Assembly (NCBI RefSeq): GCF_910592395.1
Contig: NC_088308.1
Location: 13,285,001-13,349,000, forward strand
Direction: 5' to 3'
From: Lineus longissimus
Taxonomy: Eukaryota > Nemertea > Pilidiophora > Heteronemertea > Lineidae
DNA length: 64,000 nucleotides
Under the pieces are notes generated by a model. That model saw only the letters and a list, made by a program, of their open reading frames with translations, had not been told where the DNA came from and ran no database searches. Each line of letters begins with the position of its first letter. Position 1 is the first letter of the stretch. Shown here piece after piece: positions 33,816 to 45,289 of this stretch. The translations under genes were made by a program, and so were the position numbers.

Positions 33816-34250
33816 GAACATGGTCCAGCCTAAGCCAAACAGCCATGCAGTAATTGCCGTCAGCTTTACATCGTGGACAACCAACCACTTGCAAAACGAT
33901 GACCAAGTCCAAGGGGTAAGATTTTCTTAGCCAACATTGATTATAGCAAGTAAAAACTTAACAGACACACTGATATTTTTGTTAACCAACTGCCACATAC
34001 CGTTTATTTCTTTTTATTGAGAGTTAATTATTACAGTGAAAAAGAATGAAATACTAGAATTGACTGGTTCTTCTGATGACCGCGCAGGTGAGCGCTGATG
34101 TTGGATGGGAGGTACGAGGTGTTCATTTGGTTCTATGAAAGTAGCTCCGCTACCCTCTCTCTGTCATTTGTTATGTGGTGTACAAAACGTTGAAATGCAG
34201 CAGCTCTCGATCATCCATGTAAAACAGGATAGGATAAGACATGAAATTAT
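33816..34250. other. Intronic DNA, no gene recognised
   Basis: No recognised feature other than flanks of the neighbouring tandem repeats. Confidence 0.3.
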
Positions 34251-34254
34251 ACCT

Positions 34255-34760
34255 CTACCTGCAATAGAGTCAGAGATTCAGGGAGAAAGCCCAAAATATG
34301 GCGGCCATTTTGGAATTCAAGATGGCTGCCACTAGGGGGCATTTCACTTTGAGGTCTTAAACGATTAGTGATCCTTAGGGGTCCAGTCACCTATATGCCA
34401 AATTTCATGTCTCCATCGATAACCAGTATGTATATATGGGGTGACAAATAATTATAGGCCCTCATGGTGGCAGCCATCTTGGAATCCAGTATGGCGGCCA
34501 TATTACGGCATATCCATTGGTTCTGTTGAATTCGTCATACCTGAAAACCTAGGGTAAGCCGTGAAAATTATACCCGTACGTGCAATAGATTCCGAGATAT
34601 TGCAAGAAACGGACCAAAAATGGTGGCCATATTGGATTCCAAGATGGCGGCCGCCAGGGGGCGTAGAAAAATAGGGTCTTAGTTGGTCAATGACCCCTAG
34701 GGGCTGTTCTACCATCCTACCAAATTTCATGCTTTCCCCATCAAAATGCACATTCTAAGC
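34255..34760. repeat. Two 320-bp tandem units, each with YY1-like and CTCF-like motifs
   Basis: Unit 1 (marker TGCAATAGAGTC at about 34261) and unit 2 (TGCAATAGATTC at about 34581) are 320 bp apart. Each holds ATGGCGGCC/ATGGTGGCC, then CAAGATGG(C/T)GCC-like sequence directly followed by CCACTAGGGGGCAT (about 34328) or CCGCCAGGGGGCGT (about 34652), then AGGGGTC/AGGGGCTG and CAAATTTCATG. Non-coding. Confidence 0.65.
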
Positions 34761-35769
34761 TTAGCAGCTGGACTAATATTTTTGGAGTACTTAATTGTGT
34801 AGAATTCCAGGCCTACAACGTCGGAGTGATCAGCTGTCCTTTTCACTTGTCAGATTTGGAAGACAGGGCAAATTTGGCTCAATCATCATGCCACACATTG
34901 CGTTTTGTTTATGGGTAGACCTAATATGAACTATCAGGCATCGCCAAGCACTTACCGTGACCTGGTGAGACTTTGGGAGCAATATTAGATAGCTAATCAA
35001 CATAGAATCCAGGCAAGAGGGGGGCCACACCTTCACTATATAAGCCTATCAGGATGCGACTTAGGGGTCTGACCCACTTTAAGCCAATATGGTAGCCTCC
35101 AGGTAGGCTGGTGCCCGACCTCAAGACTGATACTCTGTATTGAATATGAGCGCTCCGACAAGAAGTTTAAAATTAAAATATTTTTTCAACCTATTTTTGA
35201 CAAATTTATGATTGAAATAAATAGCAGAGGTATCACTTCGTGAGTTTCCAAAAGATGTGTTTAGTGTACTTCCTCTAACTAGTCGAATTGTGAATTAGTA
35301 AGGGGGTAGTTGAGGCAATAATGATGCGCTAATTAGGATCTGCCTCACGATTAATCTCAATAAAATCAGCTTTATCCAATCAATACCATGTTTCTATACA
35401 ATTTTGTGTTCACATGAATATCCTTAATGTACTGATGTAAAATGAAGTACTTGAGTTGCTATCGATGAATTATTCACTTAAAACAAATGGCAAAAATTAC
35501 ACATTTTCTTTGGTATAAATATAGGGTGAACTTATAAAAAACAACGTTTTCCACAGACAATTCAGCTGAATAAAGCCGTCAAGTTGCAAAGACACTTATG
35601 CAAATACAAAATCTGAAGAAGGAATATGCTAACTAAAACTAGATCATGAACTGTATGAAATATTGGTGAATTATTAGAAGAATTACAGGATAAACACCAC
35701 TTTGAAATTTAGCCGAAATCAGTTAAAAAATTGCTATAAAAAACCTATTACTCAAACGGAGGGGAAATT
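34761..35769. other. Intronic DNA, no gene recognised
   Basis: AT-rich, with no domain-bearing frame, and ends at the start of family C copy 1. Confidence 0.3.
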
Positions 35770-36588
35770 AAACTAGAGGCCTGCCGGCCTGAACAGCTAC
35801 GCTAGCGTATTTTAATAGCCAGGAATGTGATGAATGACAAGAAAATGTAGCGAGTAGTATATGCGAGTTCCAGAATGTAGGTTTATGGTAGATAGGGAGA
35901 TATGGACAGTCTAGATGGAATCAAGCTTAGACAAATGGGGCCAAATTCATAAAGGGTGTTCAGCTTAAAACAGTTAAAACTACTGAATAGACAGATTCAG
36001 GTCCGTCATATAAATCTTCACAGAATATAAATGAATAGGCCCTATAACTAATCAGGGAGAAGTTACACACGTCTAATGAATTTGGCCCCTAGGGTGGATG
36101 ATAGTTGTGAAGGTTTTATTTGAACTGCAGTGAATGAAGTGGTTGAGGGGTTCTTTTGTCACATCCGCTCTTCAATACCTTCAGTGCCTTTGCTCCAACT
36201 GTGTTTAAGCAGGCCAGCGCAAAACTGCTCTTTCAATACCTTTAGATTGATACCATTAACGTGACTGCCCTCCTCTAATGGTGTTCAAGTTGTTTAGGGA
36301 GTCATAAAAGTATATCAGGGTTAACCTACTCTTAAACACTTTTAGTTTGATATCAAACACGGATGACACCTTTTTGCTGTAACCGTTTCCAAGTAGGTCA
36401 GTTGGTAATGAAAATGGGTTAGCACAAACCTACTGTTCATTATCTTTAGTCGATACCAAACACAACTAATTTAGCTAGAACAGCCTTAAAGTAGGGCAGG
36501 AGGTCATAAAAGTAGGTCAGTGAAAATCTCTCCTTCATTACCTTGAGTTTTTATTAGTTCTTGTGATACAGCCCTATTCCCTCCCATA

Positions 36589-36950
36589 CGGCTACAATGC
36601 AGTCTCTAGATTGTGACATGAGGCATGATGCCGTCTCTAACATCGCCCTCTCTACTCTCATATCAATCAGGCTACAATGCGGTCTCTTACATGATTGTGA
36701 CATAAGGCATGATGTCGTCTCTTTCATCACCCGCTTATCTTATATCAATCAGGCTACAACGAAGTCTTACTTGATTGTGAGATCAGGCATGATAACGTCT
36801 CATACATCACGCTATTCTCTCATATCGATCAGGCTACAATATGGTCACTTACTTGTTTGTAACATCATCCTCTTGTCTCATATCATTCAGGCGACAATGC
36901 GGTCTCTTACTTGATTGTGACATGAGGCATGATGACGTCTCTTACATCAC
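36589..36950. repeat. 81-bp tandem repeat inside family C copy 1
   Basis: AGGCTACAATG blocks at about 36589, 36669, 36751, 36831 and 36889 are spaced 80, 82, 80 and 58 bp. Each unit has GATTGTGACAT, GGCATGATG and CGTCTC. Copy C2 has exactly the same spacing (about 55172, 55252, 55334, 55414, 55472). Confidence 0.8.
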
Positions 36951-38948
36951 CATACCCCTTGCCTGACCTCTTCTGAAAAGGTGCTTGACTTTCAGTTGCA
37001 AGTTGCGGGAAATTTTCATGTAGAGACAATTTGGTTTCTTGGTATCAAATGATCAGACGCTGTGTCGTCTTTACACAGGCAGATAAACTAAACATAAAGG
37101 ACTCCAATTGCGCCGTGGATTATTTATTTTCTGATGCATTACCCTCTCTCTCGACCCAGGGTCGAGCGCGACAGTAAAGGGGTAGAAATTTTAACTCGAC
37201 CTAAGGTGAGCATGACACTTATAAGGGTTAAAGGTTGCATGTATGTTCAAGAGTTTAGGTTTAATAGGCAAACTTTATTTTTTAATATTAAAATAAATAA
37301 AAATTCAGAGATGCCTATTCAATTTCAAGGCTTCTTTATGCAATCAACTTGTATAATACAGTAAAACAAGTCCAAGGACAAATCAGTTAAGATACAGCGT
37401 CTTCTTTCCCGATTCGGTCAATCTCATGGCTGATTGGTTGATTGGTTTTGTGTCACCAGTTCCACAGCATGCACAATAACACCACTTTGTCAGTGGAGAC
37501 CACCGGCATGACTCGTAGATTATAGACTGCATCATCCTGTAAACATGAGAAAAAATAGCACTTTGTAAAAAAACACCATCAAAACAAAATATTTATTATT
37601 GATATCCCCGACTATGTTACAAAAATAATGAGTAGTCTGTGCTGATACGGGAAAACCGTGAGAGGATATACAACCCTGTATGGCTTGCTGTTCATGTTGG
37701 TGGTGAGGTAAAATATAAATGCACAAAAAAAGATCAAAACTTTTGTGAAAAACTAGTGAACTGGTGGGGGGGGGGGGGGATAAAAGAAAGTTAAATTTGA
37801 AAAGTTCACCCTTATTTACTAATGCTCACCTTGGTAGAGTTTTGACACATGGCTTGCAATGCATACTTTACTTCCCTGCACATATTTTGCAGTGTATTGC
37901 ATTTGTTCATGTACCGGTATCGGGTATGTAACTGTAATTTATGGTAAATAATGTAGGCCCAGTTCATGCAGCTCCTCACGGTTTTCCGTATCAGTATAGA
38001 TTGAGAATGGCAGTTTTATTGTTCGTTAAAAATACCTCGCAATTCCAGCTGACTACTTCGTCGCTAATTTGTGTGTACTCTGACCAGTGTAACTATCAAA
38101 GGTGTACAATATCATTGTTATTTTGACAAGAAACATGAGAAAACGTCAACTTCTTGTGAAGCGGTCCGCAATATTTGTTCATCTAGCATTCGGGTTTGTT
38201 TTGATAACGTCGATGATGTTTATAAATATAAAGAGGCTATTCTTATAACAAAGTTTTGTCTGGATTTCAAAGTCATTCTCCAGTAGTTGTTATATTTATG
38301 TGTAATAGATAATTGTGAATAAAATGTACTATGGCGTTCATGTGTGTTTTGATCATCGACTTCGACTTAATGACTGAGCAAATTTAACGAGACAGAAAGC
38401 CAAAAACGGTAACACTTCCTACGTAAACAAGCTTCGGGAGTCATTCTATACTATGACTTTTCAAATAACAGTTGTCATGGCCAATTGTACCTAGCAAATC
38501 AAGAGAAAATACAGAGAACACTCAGTCTGGTTTTCTGTCAAAACGTCTACCGACGTAGATGAACTGAATGCATGAATCTGGGTTTCTCTACGTGTCTTTT
38601 ATAGGCAACATTGATAAGAATAAGACAAAATAACCCCACAAAACGACATGTTGACATTGAGAATCAAAAGATAGGGAAACACCACATTCCAACTGCTCGT
38701 TATGAAAAATTTAGATTGGAACTATGTTTTGAAGTGAACGTACACACTCTATATACATTTGCAAAATGGCCACTACTTTATCAGCCTTGGCTGCAATGCC
38801 TTAGGCACCTATTCCATAGAACTACACGGTATACGATATACGCTACACGGTACGTATAGGTATTCGGTATACCTATACGTCGAGTTACATAGGGTATTCT
38901 CGTGTCTCGTTCATTTGCCACGTTTCAATTTGCGCGGTTGGAAGAAAC

Positions 38949-39629
38949 ATGGATTCCTCCGAGGAAGAAACAATCGGGCTGTTTCTGCTGGCCAAAAAGA
39001 AGCGAAAACAGCAAAAGGTGGTCAAGAGAAAATGTACCATGTGGTGCAGACAGCATTTTCTCCTCCGAGAAAAATTGGGGGAGTACCACACCACTTTCAG
39101 AAACTTATTGGACAATACTGATCTTGAGGTGTTCTTCAACTACACCAGGATGTCGTATGGAACATTCCATGAATAGCATTCCGCGAAGATGACGTCACTG
39201 CAGCTGCTGCCCTCTATTTCCCCATCGCTGAATTACAGGCAATGTCGGCAATTTCGTAATGGATTCAGGCTTTCTAACTAGGGCAGTTGGATTCAGTCTG
39301 GCACATGTCCGAGTGTTGGAAATACTGCATAATTGTTCTGAATATTTCTCTCCCTGACTCTATGGTATCATTCATGCTAAAAACAATGCAGGGTCAAAGA
39401 TAATTGACTTTGAAATAAGCCCAAATGCGTAGAAATAAGTTTCGATGTCCGACTGTCACGTGACTAAAACGTCATCAATATCTTATGCAAATGACCTTGT
39501 TAGCTATAAATAGTAACTTCGCGGAATGCTATTAAAGGATCTGCTGCAGTCACATATAGCACCCCTTGGATGCAACTATAGGACTCCGATATCTGCCGAG
39601 GAGAAACTGCTGTTAACTTTGAGGTGAGC
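38949..39629 (+). pseudogene. HARBI1-like Harbinger nuclease, N-terminal exon interrupted by a MITE
   Basis: ATG at 38949 starts MDSSEEETIGLFLLAKKKRK, then CTMWCRQHFLLREKLGEYHT and LLDNTDLEVFFNYTRMSYGT FHE, matching the usual HARBI1 N-terminal region (W-R...LGEY...L...F.N..RM). A MITE (39175-39530) then interrupts. After it the same frame resumes with KDLLQSHIAPLGCNYRTPIS AEEKLLLTL and ends in a donor-like AG|GTGAGC at 39629. The catalytic DDE domain that should follow is absent. The enzyme cannot be functional from this copy. Confidence 0.8.
39175..39530. mobile_element. 356-bp MITE inserted in the HARBI1-like frame
   Basis: The ends AGCATTCCGCGAAG and CTTCGCGGAATGCT are inverted. Flanks can be read as AT (39173-39174, 39531-39532) or, shifting by one base, as TA. 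Only the AT reading restores the host frame (FHE-L-KDLL). The interior has GATGACGTCACTG and no open frame. Confidence 0.75.
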
Positions 39630-39727
39630 AAACATTAAAAAGAACAATGATTTTGACAAATTTGATTTATTCATTCCATCAAATTTCCAATTACAAATTT
39701 TTCAATATATTAAGAAAACTTTGGTAA

Positions 39728-40000
39728 CTAGAAATATGGATGCGAGATGGGAGAGGGGTATGTAGAAGAGAATGCATTTCCTGCTGCCGCAGATGTACGA
39801 AGCGGTTGTAATCCCTGGGAAGCACTTGGTGCACCACTAATTGGCCATGTCTTGGCTGATTGAGAGGTGGTATCAATATTTGGTCCATAATCTCTGGCTT
39901 TTGATTTACTCTTCAGTAGGTTAAGCACATCTATTTGAAAGTCAAGAAAGGTATCATCATCCATTGAATCCACCTTCGAAGCAGAGTTCCAGTGTACACG
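39728..40000 (-). pseudogene. Second Harbinger protein (MYB/MADF-like), probable last exon
   Basis: The minus-strand frame from about 40000 to the stop at 39728 encodes SKVDSMDDDTFLDFQIDVLN LLKSKSKARDYG and then a Ser/Pro/Ala-rich tail. Harbinger elements carry a second, oppositely oriented DNA-binding protein whose C-terminus often has a short acidic/hydrophobic helix like this. The open frame continues upstream to 40150 into the TIR without looking protein-like, so I place the exon start near 40000. The family assignment is by position more than by motif. Confidence 0.4.
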
Positions 40001-40447
40001 ATGGCAGGACACGTCCAAAAGAACGAGCAAGTCGGTAAAGCGGTATACTAGTATAGAGTATACAGACACGGATGGGTACGCGTGTAGACAAATGGAGACC
40101 GCTACTGTCAAAAAGCCTTGGCGGTTATTTAATATACGCGAATACCCCATGTCGTGTAGCGTATATCGTATACCGTGTAGTTCTATGGAATAGGTGCCTT
40201 AGGGCAATGCCTCATGTGTAGCGCGTTCAGTACATTACAGAGACAGGTAGGATCGAGGCCTTTTTGCGACTTTTGACCAGACAACAATTTCCAGCTTAAC
40301 ATCTACCAATTACTGCCAATTACGGGGCGTTTAGTCTTTCTGCTGTGAATACCTATACTCCTATCATGAAATGAAACTATTTTGCTTGAACTACTTTCGG
40401 CTAGCTCCAGTACAAGCCATAAGCTCCGCTGGAAGCCAGCATAGCTA

Positions 40448-42660
40448 AAAACCGGCAACAATGGTCTCTCATTTCATGCTATTGGCTATAACTGAAAAAA
40501 CTTTCAAAAAAAACATTTGATATTAAAGGTCCGAACATTCAACAACGAAGTTTTTGGCTTTTTTTTAATTCAAGAGGTGATTTTTTTTAAGTACTCATTT
40601 GTATATTTTTTAAAAAGTATGCTTAGTAATCCTTATTTTTTTCCCCTGTAAAGCACCAGTATTCTTCCATTAAAAGTTAAAATATGGGATTCATAGCTTT
40701 GTAATTAGGAAAGTTATTATTTATCTTTTAGGGGATATTCACACAGGTCCACAAATGACGAAAATCTAGTTTTCTGAAGAATTTTTTTCTCACTCTTTTA
40801 AAGTGGTAAAATGCAAAAACTGAAACGATGGTCCATTATGAGGACCGACAAACTAAATAACTAGGCAAAAAAATCTGACTTATCCTTTGTTTCCATCGCA
40901 AACAGTCAACAACCACTTTTTGATATGTCAATTTTAATGAAACTGATGAGATTGATACAAATTATTGAAAGTCATGTAGATTTCTTTTAAAAACATGACC
41001 AATTGATGTTATTCGACTTTTATGGTGAAGGGTACTATCTCCTCTTGAAGTTGATAGGATATTTTTGTAAAATGTCTTTAATGCTATTTAATGGCCGGAT
41101 ACCATAGAAACCAATAAACAGTGTTATATAACAAAAACAGTTAATTTGGGGCTTTAAAAAAATCAAGTTGCCTCTATTCAAATAATTTTACCCCAAAAGT
41201 ATCGAGACTGTTGCTATGATGGATCCAAAAATTGTTTCATGTTGTTCCAATTTTATTTTCTAGACGTGTATTGGCATTTATGAACACAAAAAATAAGGGG
41301 TAAAGTCAGCAGCGTGTTAACAATTTGATATTGTATAAAGTTAATCAATATCTTACCCAATGCCGCTGGATATATTTCCGGTAGAGTAGATCTTGCAGAA
41401 AAGAATGCTTTTGTCGCGTTGAGTTAAGACTTATATTGCCAAAGTTATTGCAGTTTTTGTAACCAAGTCGCAAAACATTACTATAACTGGGAAAATGAAG
41501 TCCAAACCACTATGGTGACGTCATATAGGTAGGGTATTTCCCGAGGAACAGTCAGGGATCCCTGGCTTTTCCAAGTAACGTTCTGCCTCAACTGGTTCGC
41601 CAGATCGAACTTGAAGATGTCTCTCCCCCTGAATCAATACTCAGCAGGCAGTCATCTTGATCACCATACGAGGCTCTACAGAGTATTGGGAAATGAAAAA
41701 TAATTCCCAGAAATCAACAAAAAGTAGTTCGAATTGACTAGTCATCACTTAAAAGAGAAAAGGTGCATTGGGAGAAGTACATATATCTACCTTTGATACA
41801 AAATATCTCATAACCATTGATAAAGTATTAAACCTAATGTGCTCATGATGAAATCAGTTCTTGAAATCCTTTCGCTTCACAGCTACGCACCTTCAGCCAA
41901 AAAGTGGAGTTGATGGACAAGGTAGAATAATATTCTACCTCAGCCAAAAAGTGGAGTCCATCAACTCCACTTTTTCATATATTATATGAAAATACATTAA
42001 CCTTGAAACCAAGTGGCAAACTCATGCTATTTCATGCAACAATGTGAACCCGGGTCATGAACTACCAGCTAACAAACTCGTCTAAAAAACCTATATGTAC
42101 TTATCTGATCAGGCCAGAAATAAAACAGAGTTCAAGCAATGATCTAGATATTAAAGAAAACAAATATACCTGGTGAATCAATCGATCTTTGTCCCTGTTA
42201 GTTTGTCGTTTTCCTGCTAGCTGCTGTCAAAGTGTTGATATCCTCAGTTCAAAATCCGCTAGAAAATTTGTTGATTTCTAGCATTTTTTTGGAGCAAATA
42301 CAGTGAAATCAAACAAAAATAATCACCCAGAAAGCTTTATTGACTCTCCTTTGATGTTGAATAAAATCAGCTTATGATATTTTTATCGGCATCTGGAATA
42401 TTTTTGTGGATTTTATAAAGCTGTCCTTTCCAGGAAAAAAATATTCTAAATGGGCAGCCATGTATGCGCACAGGAAGTGATGTCATCTGGCGGTAGCGGG
42501 AATTCAACTTCAATTACACAATCATTCAGAGGCAACTAGCGCCACCGTGTGGTGCGAATCAGTACTAATTTAATTTTCTCGTCATCTTGACATCCAATCC
42601 TTTTAAGAAATTGGCAGATTGGATTCATTTGAAGCCTTGGAGCTAAGATCACAGAAATCG
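40448..42660. other. Intronic DNA, no gene recognised
   Basis: Very AT-rich. The only structure seen is a local duplication with inversion at 41889-41980: CAGCCAAAAAGTGGAGT twice and its inverse ACTCCACTTTTT once, able to form a hairpin. Confidence 0.35.
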
Positions 42661-42684
42661 AAAAACCGCTTATTTCTCTGAGAA

Positions 42685-43134
42685 GTTATATCCGAGCGGG
42701 CCAATTTTTTATACACGTCCACACTGGTTTAGAATCTTCTAGCTCAAATAGCAACAAAACGTGCCACCTATCAAACCTAACAAACTCTGGCCTCTGTAAC
42801 CTTGAAAAGTAGGTCAAATCAAAAACCTGTACGATATATGGTGTATCCATGCAAGGAGTACCTACAAAAAATGTCATGAAAATCCGATCAAAATCAAGGG
42901 TCCTATTGCATGTTTTATGTTTTTGCATTTTGCCCCCTGCCGACCAAACCAAGAATAATTTTGGAATGAAATTGGGTGTGAATCGCCCCAGGGCCCAAGG
43001 GTACATGAGTACCATGTTTTAAGTTCAGACCTCAAGTAGTTTTGAACAAGCCACACTAACATACGCCGCCAGTTGATGACGACAACGACATCGGACGCCA
43101 CGTCATCACATAGGTTCTTGAGGTGAGCCAAAAA
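42685..43134 (+). mobile_element. Family B 3' fragment
   Basis: Contains TCCGAGCGGGCCAA, GAATCTTCTAGCTCAAATAG, TTGAAAAGTAGGTCAAATC, TGCCCCCTGCCGACCAAACC and the end GGTGAGCCAAAAA. It matches the B1/B7 subfamily; no 5' end is present. Confidence 0.55.
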
Positions 43135-44032
43135 TGTCGGTCAGTCGTCCAAAATCCCTGTCCCGATGTAGACGTTTGAAGAAATTGAGAAAGGAGATGA
43201 GTCAGTTGAACTACCGATACTTCCAAGATGTGGCCAACATGTCTGGCTGATCATTTAAGGTGTTCGTTAGAGGTGGGGACTGCTAGATTTTTACCGTCTC
43301 ATGTTGTTCCGTATGCTTTGGTATCTTACGTGTGCTGTGATACTGATCATACAGGGTGCTGAATTGCAGTTCAATGTTCTAAAACACCAAACCTAAATAA
43401 GAACTACTGATAACAAAACGTCAAATTGTCAATGTTAGTTTAATGTTTCACCTCTGTGACCTCGGAAAGTAGGTCAGGTCGACTAATATTTGGCCAACAT
43501 TTGTGAAGATGGCCAAAATATGTCACTGGGCAAAATTTAGAATTTGCCCCTTCCGGGGTGGGGGGGGGGGGGGTTATGGGATCGAATACCCACAAAAGCG
43601 TGGCATTTTCAGACATGGCGAGGCATTTTCTGTTGTCTGCAAACGGAATCAAAGTAAATGTGAAGTTTTATCCCCTTCGAACAGAAAATAGCTCAGGCAT
43701 GGAACCACATATCACAGAATGAGACAAAACATCCAAGTAATGGCGGACGAAAATCATTTTGATAAGGTTTTTGTGCTTGCATTTGTCCTTTATACTTGTC
43801 TTAGACAACATTATTCACAAAACTGACTCCATCAAGCAGAGCATTTCTTACTAAGCTATAAGATAATGCCAATTATGTTATGTATATACATCCCAGAAAT
43901 CGGGAATTTCAATAGTTCTGTCGGCCTCAAAAATTTACATCGAGGCTTTTAAGTGCGACGAACAGCGAAAATAAAATCATGTAATGCTGTTTAATGACGA
44001 TTTATGATGCCTTTTCAACGAATTAACTTGTT
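43135..44032. other. Intronic DNA; poly-G tract; diverged direct repeat with 44.2-44.6 kb
   Basis: The block from about 43650 to 43960 (AATGTGAAGTTTTATCCCCTTC, GGCGGACGAAAATCATTTTG, CCATCAAGCAGAGCAT) recurs at about 44230-44560. A run of about 15 G lies at 43559-43574. The intervening DNA holds a tRNA-like sequence and a reversed family B end. No gene. Confidence 0.45.
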
Positions 44033-44107
44033 GGCCTAGGCGGTAACACTGCTTTGACCTGATGTCAGAAGGTTCTGAAGTCATGGATTCGAGTCCATCC
44101 TGGGCCG
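44033..44107 (+). other. tRNA-like sequence (probably SINE-related or a pseudo-tRNA)
   Basis: GGCCTAG at 44033 and CTGGGCC at 44100 form a seven-pair acceptor stem (one G-T). A T-loop-like ATGGATTCGAGTCCAT lies directly before the 3' strand, and TTTT follows at about 44116. The D-arm is poor and the middle forms a single long hairpin (TGACCTGATGTCA), so a normal cloverleaf does not fit. Confidence 0.3.
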
Positions 44108-44166
44108 CACTCTATTTTCATTTTTAAATAATAGAATGTAATGTTACGTTACCCCCCCCCCAGCTT

Positions 44167-44225
44167 TTTGGCTCATCGTAGGGGAATCTATACAACACCG
44201 CTGTGTCCGTCGTCGTCGTCGTTAT
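44167..44225 (-). mobile_element. Family B 3' end in reverse orientation
   Basis: TTGGCTCATCGTAGGGGAAT then CTATACAACACCGCTGTGTCC is the inverse of the family B terminus. It is followed by GTCGTCGTCG. No matching 5' end was seen to the right. Confidence 0.55.
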
Positions 44226-44666
44226 TGTGTGAGAAATGTGAAGTGTTATCCCCTTCAAACAGCAAAGAGCTCAGGGACTGCACATCCCGGAATGGGACAA
44301 AACATCCTGGAATCGGACTAAACATCCCAGTATTGGCGGACGAAAATCATTTTGATAACTGAGATTTTTGCTTGCATTTGTCCTTCATACTCGTCTTAGA
44401 GAATGTTGTTCATAAAACTGGCTCCATCAAGCAGAGTATTTCTTATTGAGCTACATGATTATTCCAGTTATGTTTCATATACACATCTCACTCAGAAATC
44501 GGGGATTTCAATAGTATTGTCGGCCTCAAAAATCTATATCGAGGGTATTCAAATGTGACGAACAGCGAATCTAATTTATTTCTATTGGTCAAAATGATGA
44601 TTTAGATGAACTGTCCAGTTTACCTCACTCATCAGTAGCATGTTATTTTGCAAAGTAATTACTTAA

Positions 44667-45285
44667 AGGGTAACTCATGTCAAATTTCACCATATAATGT
44701 TTTAGCTGTTTTTGACAAATGACTACGTCACTTTCGCATAAATCGGTAAGGTTTTCGAATCGAAATGTACATTTTCTAGAAATTGATGGTTTTAATTCCG
44801 CCTGGACAGCTCGCTTCGATGCCGATGAAATCCTGCTACGCCGACGACGTTTTCGTTGATGACGTAACAACATGAACATTTTCGCAGTCGCGGTGGTTTA
44901 CATATCTGGCCCCTCGTCATCAGACCTCTCCGTGGAACCAGATTCCACCTCCTCATCTTCTGGATAATCGGACAATTCCTCGGAAATATTAGAGCAGGAC
45001 GAACACTCAGATTCACTTTTTGACGCCATTTTCTATTTAGAGCGAAGGGGAAAATATTCGGAAATATTCGACGGTCTGACTTGTTCATGTTGTGACGTCA
45101 TGAGGTCACGTGACTTAGTGCGGGTTTTTCAAAACGTCTTCGGCAGTTGGCCAGTCTGACGCGATTAAAACAGCGATTTTATAATAAATCTAATCAAAAA
45201 TGGAAAATCTGAGCTTTACATTTGTCATCAACAATTAAAAACGGATGTATTTCCCCAAAGTTGTAAATCACATCATAGTATCACT
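44667..45285. mobile_element. 619-bp TTAA-flanked MITE
   Basis: Ends AGGGTAACTCATG and CATAGTATCACT, imperfectly inverted, next to TTAA (44663-44666, 45286-45289). The inverted match extends outward (ATTACTTAAAG / CTTTAAGTAAT). The interior has TGACGTCATGAGGTCACGTG near 45093. The minus-strand open frames inside have no recognisable domain. Confidence 0.5.
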
Positions 45286-45289
45286 TTAA

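Larger units (their letters stand above)
38804..40198 (+). mobile_element. PIF/Harbinger transposon, internally deleted, TTA target duplication
   Basis: The TIRs are about 46 bp, starting GGCACCTATTCCATAGAACT and continuing with ACACGGTATACGATATACGC; they are inverted at the right end. The flanks are TTA at 38801-38803 and 40199-40201, the classic PIF/Harbinger target. The family C copy at 59501-59525 has the uninterrupted site (CAATGCCTTAGGG, TTA at 59512-59514). Inside are a HARBI1-like N-terminal exon (plus) and a C-terminal exon of a second protein (minus), as in two-gene Harbinger elements. Most of the nuclease domain is missing, so it is not autonomous. Confidence 0.9.
35770..40447 (+). 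mobile_element. Family C repeat, copy C1 (contains a Harbinger insertion)
   Basis: Starts AAACTAGAGGCCTGCCGGCC, then AGCTACGCTAGC, and ends GAAGCCAGCATAGCTAA, the inverse of the subterminal motif. It is collinear with 54358-59827 apart from insertions. The interior has the 81-bp tandem array (36589-36900), a CTCGACC(C/T)AGGGTCGAG palindrome near 37150 and a poly-G run near 37770. Without the Harbinger element it is about 3.3 kb. No coding frame of its own was recognised. The same end plan as families A and B suggests a Helentron/HINE-type element. Confidence 0.75.

Noticed and set aside
39728-40150. Full 140-codon minus-strand frame as an intact gene
   Set aside because: Its first 50 codons run through the Harbinger terminal repeat region and do not look protein-like; only the C-terminal part is kept.
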